Below are positions 1 through 9,730 of a stretch of 64,000 nt of DNA, piece by piece. The stretch's first letter is position 1, and each line of letters starts with the position of its first letter. The notes under the pieces are model-generated. The model worked only from the letters and a program-made list of their open reading frames with translations, did not search any database and was not told the origin of the DNA. Source of the stretch: Diphasiastrum complanatum (taxonomy: Eukaryota; Streptophyta; Lycopodiopsida; Lycopodiales; Lycopodiaceae); NCBI GenBank assembly GCA_029204225.1, contig CM055103.1, positions 8,462,965 to 8,526,964 on the forward strand. The letters run 5' to 3'. Made by a program: the position numbers and the translations under genes.

Positions 1-334
1 AAAAAATGTTCAGAGAGTTTTTTTTTTCAAAATAGCATTGTTGAACCTTCGCCGAGCCAACCTTCGCCTAGTGAACCTTCGCCAGTCTTATTTTTGGTTT
101 CTGATTTTCCAGATCAAGTCTCTGTCAAAATTAAGATCACATCTACTATATTCTGATTTGGATTCTGAGAGATTTATCATTTTTGAAAAGTATCGATTGA
201 TCGAATTTCGAAAAGTTTTTCATCATATGAAATCAGATTCTTGAAAGTGGAATAGATCTAACAATCTAATCTGAGATAGTTTTTTGAAAAATCTCGATCC
301 AATCTCATTATCTATTTGATCTAAATTTGTAAAG
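1..334 (+). other. Leader of decayed Ty3/gypsy element (gypsy-1)
   Basis: Non-coding stretch upstream of a gag start at 335. Near positions 40-90 the decamer AACCTTCGCC occurs three times in direct orientation within about 45 bp. The leaders of the related elements gypsy-2 and gypsy-3 in this window also carry repeated short motifs, but of different sequence. The element's own LTR and primer site are not visible and presumably lie left of the window. Confidence 0.5.
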
Positions 335-939
335 ATGGCTACCCCTAGAGCCGCTCCTGGAGGTGCTCCATAGGAAGTCAATCCAATTATTGTTATAAGA
401 GCACCCCGATTGGATCTACTCAAATATAATGAATTAACGGATCCAGTTAGATTTCTTCAGATCTATGCTGAATCTTGTGAAGTCTATGGTGAGATTTATT
501 CTCAAGATAAACTTAAGCTGTTTCCTATGGCCTTAACAGGTGCAGCACAAGATTGGTACTATAATCAAGATGAAACTGAACGTACATATTGATAGGTTGT
601 TAAGCGACCCCTTATCACACAGTTCAAACCACAATATTTTATGAAAGACCCTTTCCTAACTTTAAGTAAAATTAAAATGGGAAAGCAAGAAATGGTTCGA
701 GATTACATTGAACGGGTGAAACGTCTCAGATCAGAATGTGAACCTGAACTGATTAACAAAAATGCCATGATTATGTGGTTTATGTCAGGTCTACCTAAAC
801 GGATCAGACGTGAGCTGAAACGCCATAATGAGTATGCACTCTTGCAAAATGCTATGGACGATGCAATTCAGGAGGAGGATGAAGATTCAGATGATGAGCC
901 GAATGTTAGTATGTTGTCTTATACATCAAGGCAGACTAC
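335..939 (+). pseudogene. Ty3/gypsy gag, 5' half (gypsy-1, broken)
   Basis: This is a Retrotrans_gag-family capsid domain, the structural protein that packages retroelement RNA. An ATG at 335 begins a frame that stops at 371 (TAG) and again near 590. Capsid-type sequence runs on both sides, including RFLQIYAESCEVYGE, AAQDWYY and VRDYIERVKRLRSEC. The same motifs occur in the gags of gypsy-2 (3132-3540) and gypsy-3 (34250-34790), so three diverged copies of one family lie in the window. The reading is cut at 939 by insertion of gypsy-2 and resumes at 6014 with the Thr-rich linker and zinc knuckles. The stops make it non-functional. Confidence 0.88.
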
Positions 940-1673
940 TGTTGGGGGTATTCTCAACAAACTGTAAATAAATAAAATCATCCAATAAAATGTGTTGCGA
1001 GGGCATGGCATCCTGCGTGTATAAGCCCATGGCCCAATGAGCACGCAAATAAAGTTGTAAATGAAATAAACATGACTTGGGCCTTGGAATTAAAATAAAA
1101 CTAGAGGCCCAATGTCATTTTTAAACTTAGAGATTACTTTTTAGATTTGGGTCCAAATTGAGACTCACATGAATCTTGTGATTTCTAATGTACTTTTTGT
1201 GGACCCCTTGGATCAAGTTGGGTCCAAGCTGAATGGATAAGATCATTGTGAATATTAGCCAATAGGATTGAGGGGCAAGGGCCTTCCCTATTTTATAAAA
1301 AGGCACCATTTGTACATTATTTTCATGCTTAATGAGAAGGAGGAAACTCTACCAATTTTGGAAGAGAAGCATCCTCATTTGCAATTCAAATGTGCATTTG
1401 AGCTAACCTCCACCCTCACTCTCTCTCTCTCTCTCTTTCTCTCTTCTCTTCTCAATCTCTTCTTTTCTATCCCTTCCCTTTGTCCAAATCATGATGAATA
1501 TTAGTGTAGAGGAGTAGAGTTAAAGGAAAAAAGTGTTAGTGGTGAGTAGAGTTAAGGGAGAAAGTAGAAAACTAACTAAAAGTAGCATCTATGCATAGTT
1601 AGGTATCTATCCAGTGATCTAACCCTTGTTGACAGGCAAGAGGGCTATACTACGTAAGGTCTTAGACCCTACA
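940..1673 (+). repeat. 5' LTR of gypsy-2
   Basis: 734 bp beginning TGTTGGGGGTATT and ending CCTACA, matching 5278-6013 almost throughout. It contains a TATA-type promoter at 1291-1303, a CT-rich tract near 1420-1445, and a short motif at 1009-1028 (CATCCTGCGTGTATAAGCCC) that recurs in other LTRs of the window. TG...CA ends, the flanking primer site and the target duplication fix the boundaries. Confidence 0.93.
1291..1303 (+). promoter_or_regulatory. TATA box in 5' LTR of gypsy-2
   Basis: TTTTATAAAAAGG lies 3' of a CCAATAGGATT segment (about 1259-1269) that resembles a CCAAT element. The same arrangement is kept in the 3' LTR near 5629-5641, and on the reverse strand at 21195-21209 in a third LTR. 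It is probably the U3 promoter; the start site is inferred to lie about 30 bp downstream. Confidence 0.65.
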
Positions 1674-1674
1674 A

Positions 1675-1692
1675 TGGCGCCGTTACCAGGGA
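1675..1692 (+). other. tRNA primer-binding site of gypsy-2
   Basis: TGGCGCCGTTACCAGGGA starts one base after the 5' LTR. It is close to the TGGCGCCGTTGCCGGGGA primer site known from plant Tat/Athila-type Ty3/gypsy elements, usually assigned to tRNA-Asp, with two differences. This supports placing gypsy-2 near that non-chromovirus lineage; the tRNA identity is from memory. Confidence 0.8.
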
Positions 1693-3029
1693 TAAGTTTT
1701 CACTAACTAGTTTGGCTACATTTTAGCTATTTTCTTGTTTTTTAGAGTAGTTTATATAGATTTTTGAGAGTTTAGAGTTAGTTTTCTGTATTTTTTTGTG
1801 TTTGGACTGTTCACAGCTAGTGGAGGAGGTGTGAGAAGGTAGAGGAGGCCCTGAACAGCCTCTAAGGGTTTGAAACCCAAACCAACCAGCCAAAAAAAAA
1901 AACCCAAAAAACACACCAATCTGCATTTTGGAGGGAAAAAGAGCTTAAAATCTCATCAGATTTTTATAACCCTTGCATGACTGGCAGCAGCTCCAGGGTA
2001 CTGTCCCAGACCTGCATAGATGCCTGCAAGAGTTAGTTCCAAGCAGGTTGTAAAAATTAGAGAAAAATCATAAAAAATTCAAAAAACCCTTGAAAAAATC
2101 CAAAAAAAATTCAAATCTTCATAAGAACTCTCGTAGAGCCCTTTGAAGTTCCATCTTAGTGAGACCAGGACACAGAGAAGCCTGCGAGAGTTAGTTTGAT
2201 ATCTAAGTGCTTGTGCGAGAGTTCTCAGTGAAAAAAAGACGGGAAAGTACCAGTGAACCCTCGCAAACAGCAAAAGTTTTAGTTCCAGTGGTCAAGAACT
2301 CTCGCAGAGGATTCTGAAGTTCCATCTCAGTGAGACTAGGACATAGAAGAGCTTGCGAGAGTTACTCTGATTCCAGTGAGCAGAAAATTGGATCTAAGTG
2401 CAAAAAAATCACTAAAAAATGAAGATCCAGCAAATCCTTTCAGTAAGAACTCTCGCAGACCCTCTCAATCAATTTAGAATGTCAATTTACATCAGTTATG
2501 AAGTCTGCGAGAGTTAGTGTGAAGATCTGGTGAAGATCAAGCCAAAAAAGTAGTTTTGAAACCTTGCACACAATGAGATTTTCACTTCTTGTGAGAGTTA
2601 ACTCTCGCAGAGAATTCTATAGTGAGATCTGCATCAGATCCAGCTACTGTGAACCTTGCAAGAGTTACTTTCCAAAGATCTGAAAGATATCAAGTTTTTT
2701 ACCTACAAAAATGGCTAAAGAACCCTCACACAAGATAACCCTCGTAGACCAGATCAGTGGAAAGATCTGCATCAGATCCAGCTACTGTCAAAATCTTAGG
2801 TCAATCAGTGCAAGGAGTAAAAAGTTATCAAGATAAAACCATAGTAAAAGGCCTAAAATTCACTTCCGGCTGATCAGATCGATTAGATCCTTGAAGATCC
2901 AGACTGCATCCTAATGTATAAGCAAGATCCAATCACTTTGGAACCCACCATCGGATAAATCTGAGATCGGGACGATCAATAGCACGAAGGATAGCAAATC
3001 AAGCACCACACCTTCCAAGATTAGCAGTT
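1693..3029 (+). repeat. Leader with array of inverted CTCTCGCAG motifs
   Basis: An untranslated leader of about 1.35 kb carrying roughly a dozen copies of an 11-12 bp motif in both orientations (AACTCTCGCAGA and TCTGCGAGAGTT). Copies lie near 2023, 2125, 2183, 2213, 2258, 2288, 2353, 2449, 2504, 2591-2613, 2657 and 2726, most with small variations. At 2591-2613 two copies are back to back and form a near-perfect hairpin. Flanking words such as GAAGTTCCATCT..GTGAGAC are also repeated. Possible roles are RNA packaging or dimerisation; no function is shown by sequence. Confidence 0.75.
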
Positions 3030-3062
3030 GTGCAACAAGAGACAGAACCAGAACTAACACCA

Positions 3063-4109
3063 ATGGATCCAATGGGCCAACCCGTACCTGTCGCTCCCTT
3101 GCAAATAGTCCAGAGAGCAACACGAATGGAAATACCAAAATACGACGGATCATTAGATCCCATCCGATTCCTCCAGATCTACGAGCAATCTTGTGAAATT
3201 TACGGCGAACGGACACCTACGGAGAAGCTGATGCTATTTTCTATATCCTTAATGGCAGTGGCTTGGGATTGGTTTTTCAACCTGTTAGAGGAAGAAAAAT
3301 CCACCTGGAAAGCGGTTAAAGCGGCTTTCATTACACGCTTTAAACCAAGAAAGTTCCTAGAAGACCCGTTTCTCCTGTTGAGCAAAGTCAAGATGGGAAA
3401 ACGAGAAAGGGTCCGAGACTATATTGAACGGGTCAAACATCTACGATCCGAGTGCAGTGCAGCCCTAAGTCCGGATCATGCGGTAACCATGTGGTTCCTA
3501 GTCGGATTACCACGAAGCATCAAGAGAGAACTGAAACGACGTCTTCCATCCACATCTGTTTTTGTCTCCATCCCCATTTCTTCTATTGATATCACTCCTA
3601 CTTCTCTTCCAGTATTCACTACTCCATCCATCACCATCGCATCTTCCATCACTCTTGCCACCACCGTTGCTTCCATTCCATTCAATCCTTCTGATTCACA
3701 ACTATCCTCCGACACTCTTGCATGGATGCAAGTTATCAATTTTTCACCCCCATGCCAAACACTTTCTGCTCCATCCTCACCTTCTTCCATACTCCACACC
3801 ACTCTCCAGTTTTTCTCTGTTCCTCCCATCCTCTCGTTTGGACAAACCGTCCTCACTCCTATTTCCACAGTTATTTCTCAAACCCCACCCGCTTTGCCAA
3901 CAAAGGTTGTCGAGGGAAACCAATTGTTGCTTGATGATGCATTTGTCCAAACAGTGTTTGTACCATCGCCAAATCGGGCTGATCCTACCGCCCCAGATGG
4001 CATTAGGTCCAATGAGAACCTGATAGAAGATAATGACGATGGGATTCCAGAAGTCGTCGGGGCCGATACAGCGCAAGCCCCTGCTAAGGCATCAGGTGCA
4101 GGTTTATAG
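3063..4109 (+). CDS. gag-like protein of gypsy-2, truncated and refused to a low-complexity tail
   Basis: Open from 3030; the first in-frame ATG is 3063. About residues 25-160 are a Retrotrans_gag capsid domain (RFLQIYEQSCEIYGE, VRDYIERVKHLRSEC, VGLPRSIKRELKR) that aligns with gypsy-1 and gypsy-3. At about 3541 homology stops abruptly: the NAMDDAI segment and zinc knuckles found in gypsy-1 are absent. They are replaced by a long Ser/Thr/Pro-rich stretch and an acidic C-terminus. The frame is open for its whole length. It could still supply a capsid domain, but it has no visible nucleic-acid-binding knuckle. ORF2 overlaps its last 77 bases in the +1 frame. Confidence 0.75.
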   Translation: MDPMGQPVPVAPLQIVQRATRMEIPKYDGSLDPIRFLQIYEQSCEIYGERTPTEKLMLFSISLMAVAWDWFFNLLEEEKSTWKAVKAAFITRFKPRKFLEDPFLLLSKVKMGKRERVRDYIERVKHLRSECSAALSPDHAVTMWFLVGLPRSIKRELKRRLPSTSVFVSIPISSIDITPTSLPVFTTPSITIASSITLATTVASIPFNPSDSQLSSDTLAWMQVINFSPPCQTLSAPSSPSSILHTTLQFFSVPPILSFGQTVLTPISTVISQTPPALPTKVVEGNQLLLDDAFVQTVFVPSPNRADPTAPDGIRSNENLIEDNDDGIPEVVGADTAQAPAKASGAGL

Positions 4110-5201
4110 CCAAACCTTAAATACTTACAAGGCAGAATTCAACAAGTATCAGACAAGCGCAACTCATGAGCTCGTCCTAGCCAAGCAAGCCCTCAAGGCG
4201 TGCCAAAAATTAATGGATGCGAAGGCCCAGTCCAGTCCCGTGGTAATTCCATCGCTACCTAATTTTGACATTGCACAGGCTAGTACCAGCCAAGATCAGA
4301 GTCAGCAGGCAGTAGAGGGATCTCAACTAGATCAAGGGTCCGAAGGCCAAGACCAAGAGTAGACGGATGCGGCTACTAAGACGTGAAACCAGGGCCAAGG
4401 CGCAACCACCAGCCAAAGCCAAGCAACATCATCTAGAGGTTTGCATACGATATCTGCCAGCCGGGCCTTCTGCAGACCGAAGTCTGTGGAGGAGAAAATC
4501 TATGAATTTTTATCAAAGTATCCCCACGAGTCATCAAGAGGTGGCTGGCAGATATCGTTCTCAGCTCAGACCATAAAGAGAAATGAACTGCAAGCATTGT
4601 CTGCCCTCCAACCACAACCAGAGTGGCGTCAACAGTTATTCAAAAGAGATCATGTGGCCATCAAGGCCTACGTGATGAGTCCACAACAATTACGGGTGAA
4701 CGCACACTTCCTGCCATGTCCACGAAGATCCAAATGGGTGGAATGCAACACTCCTCTAGACAAGATCACACTTCAAAATTTCAATTGGCCGGTCGTACAA
4801 TCAACATATGGGTGGACTACGGATGTAGATGCCAGAAGGTCTCTCACCGCATTCGCCAACCAATACATCGATTGCCCTGATCCCACAGTCCGCGCGACAG
4901 CCACTTACGCCCGAGATTTAGAAATCTGATGGGGATCGAAACTGAATGGGACAATTTTCTCCCATCCATATTCTTTGATGTTAATAAGGCGCTACCTTCA
5001 GACAAAGTCGAAGATCAGCTGCCAATAGCTCGTGTATATTACCGAGCTACACTTCTGGGTGATCCATGGACACGTCGATTCCAAACATGGGTAGACCAAG
5101 ATTGGCTGCGGGGGGTCCACAAGTCTCTTCACACGCCAAAGGACTTCAAAAAACTGGACCGCCTCAACTTCATGGAGGACGTCACCACCTACCTCATCTA
5201 G
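4033..5201 (+). pseudogene. Unrecognised second ORF of gypsy-2 (ORF2)
   Basis: One frame runs from 4033 to 4931 with only two in-frame stops (TAG at 4360, TGA near 4384). A further open stretch, 4929-5201, is in another frame. The N-terminal part (TYKAEFNKYQ, LAKQALKACQKL) looks coiled-coil, followed by a Gln/Ser-rich linker. The C-terminal 250 residues are Trp-rich (EWRQQL, SKWVEC, NFNWPVV, DPWTRRFQTWVDQDW). I recognise no catalytic motif of protease, RT, RNase H or integrase. The coiled-coil part resembles a reverse-strand ORF at 41638-42132, which suggests a family carried by several elements. Function unknown; it could be a captured host gene or an additional structural protein. Confidence 0.6.
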
Positions 5202-5277
5202 CAAAGGCGGGCAAAAAAAATGCTCTACTAAACCGGCAAAGTGCCGAGGGACCGACACTACTTCAGGCCGTGGGTCC

Positions 5278-6013
5278 TATTGGGGGTATTCCCAAAAAAG
5301 TGTAAATAAATAAAACCATCCAATAAATTGTGTTGCGAGGGCATGGCATCCTGCGTGTGTAAGCCCATGGCCCAATGAGCATGCAAATAAAGTTGTTAAT
5401 AAAATAAACATGACTTGGACCTTGGAATTAAAATAAAACTAGAGGCCCAATGTCATTTTAAAAACTTAGAGATTACTTTTTAGAGTTGGGTCCAAATTGG
5501 GACTCACATGAATCTTGTGATTTCTAATATACTTTTTGTGGACCCTTGGATCAAGTTGGATCCAAGATGAATGGATAGAATCGTTGTGAATATTAGCCAA
5601 TAGGATTGAGGGGCAAGGGCCTTTCCCATTTTATAAAAAGACACCATTTGTACACTATTTTCATGCTTAATGAGAAGGAGGAAACTCTACCAATTTTGAA
5701 AGAGAAGCATCCTCATTTGCAATTCAAATGTGCATTTGAACTAACCTCCACCCTCACTCTCTATCTCTCTCTCTCTTTCTCTCTTCTCTTCTCAATATCT
5801 TCTTTTCTATCCCTTCCCTTTGCCCAAATCATGATGAATGTTAGTGTAGAGGAGTAGAGTTAAAGGAGAATAGTATTAGTGGTGAGTAGAGTTAAGGGAG
5901 AAAGTAGGAAACTAGCTAAAAGTAGCATCTATGCATAGTTAGGTACCTATCCAGTGATCTAACCCTTGTTGACAGGCGGGAGGGCTATACTACGTAAGAT
6001 CTTTGACCCTACA
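5278..6013 (+). repeat. 3' LTR of gypsy-2
   Basis: 736 bp matching 940-1673, with the same TATA region (about 5629-5641), CT tract (5758-5780) and ...CCTACA end. It is followed directly by the target duplication ACTAC at 6014-6018. Differences from the 5' LTR are scattered substitutions and small indels, implying a moderately old insertion; an exact divergence needs an alignment. Confidence 0.93.
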
Positions 6014-8866
6014 ACTACTACGACATCCACCATTATTGCATCAACGAATGCCAATGCTATTGCAGAAATGATGCTCAATGAGTTTGAGAAACTTGGGAAC
6101 AACCAGCAGAAACAGATGGAAAAGTTGCAGTCACAATTTGAAGAGAAGATCAAAGCATTGGAAAATTTCCACGGGGAAGCAAACAAGGAACCTGAAAAGC
6201 TTGCAAAGACTTTTCCTACCAGGGAAAATGTCTGGTGTTCTATTTGTATAGAAAATTACACAGTGAACGAGTGTCCTCAATTGAAAAAACGAATGGAACT
6301 CAATGTTTGCCATCTGTGTAATTCACCTGATCATGAGATTGCTTTTTGCAACTTCAACCCTCGGATATTTCAACAACGATATGTCCAGATGGGATATCGA
6401 GAACCACAATATGGAGGTAATCCAACAGTAAGACCACGACAATCTGCTCTTGGATACCCAGAACGTTTAGCTTTACTTGTCCCACCAAAGCACTCTGCTT
6501 CTCTAGCCAATTTGATAGAACCAGAACCTTACGGAAATGTTGAGCAATGGAACTATGAAAATGATCAAGCAAGTGGATCTTCAGAACAATATGCCATTTA
6601 TGCTGCTGCTCAACAACAAGCTTCTAGAAATTGGACCAGAGCACCACTTGGATGAATTGCTTGTGGAGAAAATCACAGAGTTGCAGAATGCCCAAATAAA
6701 GAAAAATTTGTACCATTTTGTTGTGACTGTGGTTATGGACATTGCTATAAAGACTGTCCAGCAAGACCGAAGCCACCACCAGCTACAACACTTGTAAATT
6801 TGATAACAATCAAGCAAAGACCAGTAGCTCAGAATAAACCAAGTGCACCCTTGATGGTGGTCACCAGAGCACAGAAGTAGAAAGAACCAGTAATGGATCC
6901 AGTACCTGCTGATTCTATACCATTGAATGATATACCAACAACATCGGGAGTCTATTTAAATCTAAATACAGAAAAACGAAGATATTAGGATATGAGACAG
7001 TGGATCAAACATCTGCAAGAAAAAGATGAGCTTGAAGCTACTAAATCAACAACTGAAGTTCGGTCTTTACCATTGCAACCACCAAGAAATTTACGTATGG
7101 ATATGAATGATCAGTTACATCATTTTGAAAAATCCTTCAAGATGACTGAACTAGAAGCACCGCATACAGAACTACTCATGAACATTTTGTCTAGCAAGAT
7201 CAATATTTCATTGGGAGAGTTCCTGAAGTTGGTGCCAAAAGCAAGGGAAGTCTTAGCGCAAAAGTTGGCTCAAGAAGAACTAGAAGTCCATGAGGAGCCA
7301 CTTTTTTGTGCTGGATTTGAAGAATCTAACGATGTACTCCATGTTTGAGCCTCTTGGGAAAGTGAACAAAAGAATATCACTCTACCGATACAGCATAGAC
7401 AATCTCCTACAGAAGCAGCCGTGATAGATGGCGGTTCAGGAGCTAACTTGATCTCTACAAAGCTATGTGCAAAATAGGGCCTTATAAAAATTAAGCCTAT
7501 TACTTTTGCTATTAAGCTAGCTGATCAAACAACAGTTTGTCCATGAGGAATGGTTGAAGATATACCTGTCAAAATTGTGGGAGTACAGTTCGTCATTACT
7601 TTTGTCGTGATAGACTTACCAGAAGCGCCTAATGTTTATCGAGTTCTATTGGGACGTCCATGATTACGAGATGCACAAGTAGTTTATAACTGGGGTACCG
7701 GAAAAATCACTTTTGAAAATCATGAATGTGCAGTTAAAATTGATCCTACAACTTGGACTATCACACCAGTGGTTCAAAAAGAGGATGACAATTCACCAAC
7801 AACGGATCACACTTGTGACTGACCACAGGAAAATTTGGGAGTTCATTATGATTCTCAAACAGATACGATCAATTGGAATGAAGCTCTTGCAACGATTGAT
7901 TGTACAGCAGGATATATGTGTCAACAAGATAGTCAATCAGAGTTGAGCAATATATCCTTATTAGATCGAACTTTGGATCCACCAATCACGTTTTCACTAA
8001 ATGTGTTGAATGTAGTCTGGATATCAATGGCACCTATACCAGATCCGATTGAGGATGAACTCATTCCTGTGAGTCATGCCTTGACTTATGATGGCAATAC
8101 AAAACTTACGGATGAGCAGATTCTAAATCATATAGATCCGACCAGATTTGGAGTGCGTAATGTTCCTGATGAACTCACAATCAAACCGCCCAAAGCAGTT
8201 ATGTTGAAAGAAGATAGGATCACAGGATCGATGACGAAGAAACAAGCTAAGCAACATTATAATAAGGTCCTGAAATGGGAAAATCCCCCTCGGAAGATTG
8301 ATTCAAAGGAAGTGCCACCTTTATTGGATAAAGGCAAAGGAAAAGTCGAGGATGATTCTTCAAGTCAGATTTCTAGTAAAACATCATCGTCTAGGAAGTC
8401 TTCACCTGTGAAGAAAGATTTATCATCTCGAAAGTCATCACCTCCACGATCAATTCCTGCTAAGAAGGCTAAGCAAAGATCCAAGACAAGTCCTTTAAAA
8501 AAAGAACAAACAGATGTAGTCCAGCATGATATGCCTGAACATTTTAAACGTTATACATTGGATGATGTGGTTATCATGTTACATAAAGCACATCGTGAAC
8601 TTGAAGAACACATGCCGGAATCGAAAGAAGTTTACGATGGCCCAGCTACGACGCAGCCAATGCATCTTGCCGGACCAGAAGAACCAGAAAAGATTGTACA
8701 AGTTGGATCACAACTTACTCCTGAATAGTATCAAGCACTCCGCTTGTTACTTATTAAGTATCAAGATTGCTTTGCATGGACTTATCAAGATTTGAAGGAT
8801 ATTCCGACATCAGTGATTGAACATACCATACCTTTAGTACCTGATGCAGTTCCAAAGGTTACAAAG
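6014..8866 (+). pseudogene. Ty3/gypsy gag 3' half, protease and RT start (gypsy-1, broken)
   Basis: Continuation of the gag cut at 939. It has a coiled-coil-like segment (EFEKLGNNQQKQMEKLQSQF), then a canonical CX2CX4HX4C zinc knuckle (6308-6349) and a second knuckle near 6711-6760. A retropepsin active site DGGSGANLIS lies at 7427-7456, with the LLGRP segment downstream where the next codon is TGA (7661). A Ser/Lys-rich linker follows (about 8340-8500), then the first residues of a reverse transcriptase (FAWTYQDL, about 8765-8790). Several stops and frame changes break the frame. The copy ends at 8866, where a copia LTR-like sequence begins. The DGGSG protease and FAW RT motif fit the Tat/Athila side of Ty3/gypsy. 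Confidence 0.87.
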
Positions 8867-9730
8867 TGTTAAAATTGAAAAACAATCCATATTGATTTTT
8901 TGGCTTGCTACAAATGTTGTACCATGCAAGTATGTAGCTCATTAATAAAAAATGCCAAGTTTGGCCTACATAGAACTTGAGCTACATGGTTATGTATTAT
9001 CTAGTTTGATAAATACGGCTTGCATATAGTCAAGCAAAAAAATAGTTTTGCACTTTTTTTGACCTTTCTCTGAAGTGTATTTGGATCGAATCGGACTTGA
9101 ACTGAATTTTTAGACCTGAATTGAGGAAGTACAGTATTATGGAATTCCGCACATGTGAAAATCAGAGTTTTTTTAGTCCCTTTCTTCTCCTTACTTATAG
9201 ATCCAAAGATAGCAGTGTTATAGCTTGATGGAAAGCATTTGATCTTACTTTTTATAGAAATCAAAATCAAATCAATCTGATGTATCTAGCAAGAGTTATA
9301 AGCTCTTAAAAAGGATAGGGATAGGTCCAAAATCCGAGTGACAGCATTTTGATTTGATTCAATTATACTTTGTTCTGAATTCATTGTTTTGAGCATCCAA
9401 CACAAGAAACTATAGATCAAGACTGAGTTTGAAGTATTTGAACACCTGTTGAGCCTTCTGAGTGTCAATAGTGTTTTCTTTTGAATCATTTCACACGTGC
9501 CAAAAGTAGAATTCAAACCAGCCAAAGGTCTCAAACCACTTTTTGTATCTGATCTAGAAAACTTGTCTTGTGAAATATTTGAGATTCATCTCAAATATAG
9601 TTGCAAGTATTTCACATAGGAAGGTAGTTCAACCTTGAAAATACCTATAGTGAAGAGAGCAGCAACTCTAAGTCTGATAGGAACAAGCTCAAACATATCT
9701 CAATCCAATAACTAAGAAGTCTTCATTATA
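8867..9730 (+). repeat. Probable 5' LTR and leader of copia-1
   Basis: Homology to the gypsy-1 RT stops at 8866 and TGTTAAAATTG begins at 8867. This resembles the LTR starts at 14194 (TGTTAAAAATTGTCA) and 19549 (TGTGAAAATTGTCA). The copia gag ATG is at 9731. No convincing initiator-tRNA primer site was found between, so the LTR end is unresolved. A CACACGTGC word at 9492-9500 recalls the palindromes of the copia-2 LTR. Confidence 0.5.

Larger units (their letters stand above)
940..6013 (+). mobile_element. Non-autonomous Ty3/gypsy-like LTR element (gypsy-2)
   Basis: A structurally complete insertion: 5' LTR 940-1673, primer site at 1675, leader, gag-like ORF, second ORF, 3' LTR 5278-6013. 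The two LTRs are near-identical by eye. Target duplications of 5 bp (ACTAC) lie at 935-939 and 6014-6018, which proves insertion into the gag of gypsy-1. No protease, reverse transcriptase, RNase H or integrase motif is seen in the internal 3.6 kb, so mobilisation must have been in trans, most simply by a relative such as gypsy-1 or gypsy-3. No clear polypurine tract abuts the 3' LTR; the nearest purine run is at about 5201-5219. The 3' LTR begins TA rather than TG, probably by mutation. Confidence 0.92.

Noticed and set aside
1693-2760. CRISPR-like array (short repeats at intervals)
   Set aside because: The motif is 11-12 bp, in both orientations, with irregular spacing, no cas genes, and lies in a plant LTR-element leader.
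3476-3868. Reverse-strand and alternate-frame ORFs over the gypsy-2 gag tail
   Set aside because: They overlap the gag-like frame, which has family homology on its 5' side; the others look like by-products of Ser/Thr/Pro-rich codon composition.
4110-5201. A hidden polymerase or integrase in gypsy-2
   Set aside because: I looked for YVDD/YLDD, DxG protease, HHCC and DDE motifs in all three frames and found none.
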